Source: Larix sibirica
Taxonomy: Eukaryota; Streptophyta; Pinopsida; Pinales; Pinaceae
DNA length: 22,030 nucleotides
Assembly (NCBI GenBank): GCA_004151065.3
Contig: NWUY0300006105.1
Span: 38,916 to 60,945 of the forward strand
Direction of reading: 5' to 3'
Part shown: positions 19,319 to 22,030 of the stretch, piece by piece
Position numbering within the stretch: the stretch's first letter is position 1
How the letters are laid out: each line of letters begins with the position of its first letter
The notes under the pieces: generated by a model
What the model was told of the DNA's origin: nothing
The model's input: the letters and a program-made list of their open reading frames with translations, nothing else
Databases searched by the model: none
Program-made: the position numbers and the translations under genes

Positions 19319-20068
19319 GGGACGAACTCTATCCATCTCTCCAGATCAGGGTAAGCACCCAAATATTTTTTATACAAACCCTCTAAAACCATTTGTCATC
19401 AAAAATTAAAATAAATTGCAATAGTATGCTTAGTTGGTTGTGCTGATTTGGTAATTGGGAAATTTTTATTTTGTATTTGGGTCACCTCTCCACCATAAGA
19501 GGCTTCATTTGGACTCTATTTAACCCCGAATTTAAAGGCACTAATCACTAAACCTATTCGCTCCAAAGGAAATTGAGTCAATTTTCTTAGCATGCTTGAC
19601 GCCTTGCTTTGAGTGTGTTGAATGAATGATTTTTAGTGTGAAGCAAGTTATATCACGTGAGGGATTTCACTTTAGCACATTCCAGTTCATATCCTTGTCA
19701 ATTCCTAAATCAATTTGATTATTTTCTCAAGAGTAGCAATTGGAATAATTTTAACCCTAGCATTATCTCCTTAAGACTCAAAACTAAACTAACTATTGAA
19801 TAATTCCTTGAATTGGATTGCATTGAACTGCTCTAGCTAAACCCTAAGCCAATTCATTTAAACCCTAGCTCAATAGTCATTTCATTAAGTCTAGGAAGCA
19901 TCTCTCAGGGTACTCTTCACTTTATAATTGCCATAACCTTCAATAGTATGCTATAGTTGAGAAGGGGTCGGGTTATTTAACTATGCTTGGGAACCTCCCG
20001 TGGCTAGTCTAGTTCACCTTGTGTGGCCTAAGAGTATCACATTCTTGGTGACTGTTATCTTTGCCATC
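19319..20068 (+). other. Possible untranslated leader of the LTR 2 element; no gag seen
   Basis: If LTR 2 is a 5' LTR, this is where the leader and gag should begin. I see no open frame of note, zinc knuckle or other gag feature. The sequence is AT-rich and full of stops in all frames. The retroelement is either cut off here or has a long non-coding leader. Confidence 0.35.
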
Positions 20069-20378
20069 CTGGATAAAATCATACTATAGAGGTCACTACA
20101 GAAATTGTCATAGCAAGTCCTTCAATAATCGAAATAGCCATGCGGTCAACTTTTTTATTAAAAATTATGTGCTGGATAAAATCATACTATAGACGTCACT
20201 ACAGAAATTGTCATAGCAGGTCCTTCAATAATTGAAATAGCCATATGTTTAACTCTTTTATTAAAAATTATGTGCTAGATAAAATCATACCATAGAGGTC
20301 ACTACAGAAATTGTCAATAGCAGGTCCTTCAATAATCAAAATAGCCATGTGGTTAACTCTTTTATTAAAAATTATGTG
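20069..20378. repeat. Three tandem copies of a 103-bp unit
   Basis: Units start with CTGGATAAAATCATACTATA at 20069, 20172 and 20275 (CTAGATAAAATCATACCATA in the third). All contain GGTCACTACAGAAATTGTCA-like sequence and end in TTTTTATTAAAAATTATGTG. They differ at a few positions each. The third has one extra base. No protein-coding sense is evident, as 103 is not a multiple of three. Confidence 0.95.
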
Positions 20379-22030
20379 TTTTATAACCCTTGATTTTCCC
20401 TGCTTGAATTCTTTATTCATGCCTTTGAAAATTCCTTAATTTGCATTCAAAAAAGGTCAAAGGCAAGTGAATGTGAATGTTTAGTTTCCAGAGGATTACG
20501 AGTCTGATGGAAAATTGCATCCATACTCTGCAACAAATGGCGTAGCCCAAACATTGTAGAGATTAGTGTAGTGCTAAGGAAAATGAATGAGTCGAAGGGA
20601 TGTCTAGCTCCACACTTCGTGTAATGATTAAGGAAACATGATAGGGCATGTGATGTTGGCAATATTATAATGAGAATGTGAAGGTAGAGACTATGGGAGG
20701 CTAGAGCAAAGAGACCCTCCCTCTGCACTTGCATTAGTGATACTGCACATTGCAGAGCAATATAGCTAAGTGAATGATCTTATAAACGGCTTTGTCCTCT
20801 GCATTACAATAAAGTAGGAGAAGCTTACTTGGTAGGGTACGTGGCTACAAGACATGAGATATGTCACAATCTAACAAAGCCTGTAGATCTTGAATTTGGC
20901 AAAATTTGAAAAATCAAGGGAGTTGTAATGGTTTCTTCAAGTATTGCCCTGCAAATGATTACAGAGATCGATGGTCTGCCTTCCCCCACATACTCGGGGG
21001 CACAAACTTAAGGAAAACCTCCAAAGATAGAAGGGTTCAACCTGCAAGAAGTTAGAAAAAGTTGGACTAGATGTTCCACTAGAGGGAGCTCTAAAGGAGG
21101 AAGCAACAAGAACACATGAGTGATACAATGAGTGCAAGGACAAAAAGAGAGACTCATAGAAACACTGATTTACTAATTCATCAAAGTCTAGATACAATGA
21201 GTGCATCAATCTCATTGTATGTGTATTTATTGAACTTTCAAATCTCAAGGCCTTGTAATTGCAAAAGCATCATTAACAGATTGACCAGAACAAGCTAGCC
21301 ATTTCAATACAGGGATTTCCCCTACAAGTATCTCACAAAAATTGTGCATTTCTGCTAGCATAGACTTGTTAAATTGTTAATACACAATAGAGTTTCTAGG
21401 AAGAGTTTTATAGTCTTTCATTATTTCCTAGTACTCTATATTGTATTGTAAGTTCTGTGTTGGTGATCCTTTTTTACTATACAATTACAGATCATCATTA
21501 AATCCTTCCTTTTTAAATCTATGTAGCATGGGAACCATTCTCGGATTTTAGGAAACTCATTCTTGAAGTTCCAACATTCCAAGGAACTTGTAGGGAACTT
21601 TCCAAATCTGACGGGAACCGTTTTGGACGGTTTGGAACTCACTGGGAACTTTTACCCTCTAAAATCATGAACTTTGGGACTTTTTCCTTCATCGAGAGCT
21701 TCCATGCATTCATGATCACCACATGGGTTGTTATCGACATTCCTATTTCCTCACGACCATACATACACATGCTTGACTTTGATTTTTTTCTCTAGAAAAC
21801 TAAGTTGCATTAAAAGTCTATTTCATGCTACCTTGTCGAATTGGTACACTGATATCTGTCTACCGCTCGTGCTAGAGTATTCACTCGTCCCTATGCTGAA
21901 TTGCAATTACCACTAATCAATAATAAATGTAAATCTATTTTGACTTTTTATAATAATTTAAATTTGATTATTTATACACCTTTGCAAATACCCTAGCATA
22001 GAATGTCTTGTAAACATATAATATTCTAAT
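20379..22030. other. Unassigned DNA
   Basis: No gene is supported. Frames of up to 103 codons on the minus strand (20937-21248, 20447-20734) and shorter ones on the plus strand show no family I recognise. A cluster of GGAAC motifs lies at about 21530-21650. The last 150 bp are strongly AT-rich. Confidence 0.45.

Noticed and set aside
19301-19320. Primer-binding site of the TGGCGCCGTTG (tRNA-Asp) type
   Set aside because: Three changes plus extra bases are needed. The initiator-methionine type fits with fewer changes and agrees with the type of integrase seen upstream, although the alternative is not excluded.
20480-21010. Plus-strand frame with long protein-like stretches in the last kilobases
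   Set aside because: At least seven stops interrupt it and no domain is recognisable.
20937-21248. 103-codon minus-strand frame
   Set aside because: Composition is dominated by Ser and Leu as expected from the reverse of A-rich DNA; there is no family likeness or supporting promoter.

Overview
The window looks like nuclear DNA of a land plant, most likely a seed plant with a large, repeat-filled genome; a conifer or other gymnosperm is my guess, not something the sequence proves. The DNA is AT-rich. There is one clearly intact protein gene, and most of the rest is decayed transposable elements and sequence I cannot assign. Two ambiguous bases are present, at 11154 and 16353.

Layout from left to right. 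Positions 1-480 hold no gene. Positions 594-3406 are a decayed plant L1-type LINE: ORF1 has a DUF4283-like region and a worn zinc knuckle, and ORF2 has an endonuclease and the start of the reverse transcriptase. It is cut off before the catalytic part of the reverse transcriptase. Positions 3407-5809 hold nothing I can assign and end in an AAT-rich microsatellite. Positions 5810-6633 hold four adjacent tRNA-derived SINE-like copies in both orientations. Positions 6634-8510 are unassigned DNA and the 3' flank of the next gene.

The intact gene is a class II BBR/BPC (BASIC PENTACYSTEINE) GAGA-binding transcription factor on the minus strand (CDS 8511-9452). The sequence supports a spliced 5' leader: an acceptor at 9541, a donor at 10977, a short first exon and a TATA box at 11097-11108. 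The predicted 1.4-kb leader intron carries a five-copy, 76-79-bp tandem repeat. The predicted first exon contains a GA repeat that fits the binding motif of the BPC family itself.

Positions 11166-12242 are mostly unassigned, with one unrecognised 145-codon reading frame. Positions 12243-13320 are a broken Ty3/gypsy integrase C-terminal region. It leads through a four-copy 22-bp repeat into a long LTR-like unit (13433 to about 16150). A second, homologous LTR (16372-19291) follows in the same orientation and is itself followed by a primer-binding-site-like sequence. The order is therefore internal 3' end, LTR, LTR, internal 5' start, with no internal region between the LTRs. Both LTRs keep a TATA box next to a GA repeat and a six-member cluster of W-box cores. 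Positions 20069-20378 are three tandem copies of a 103-bp unit. The rest, to 22030, holds no gene I can support.
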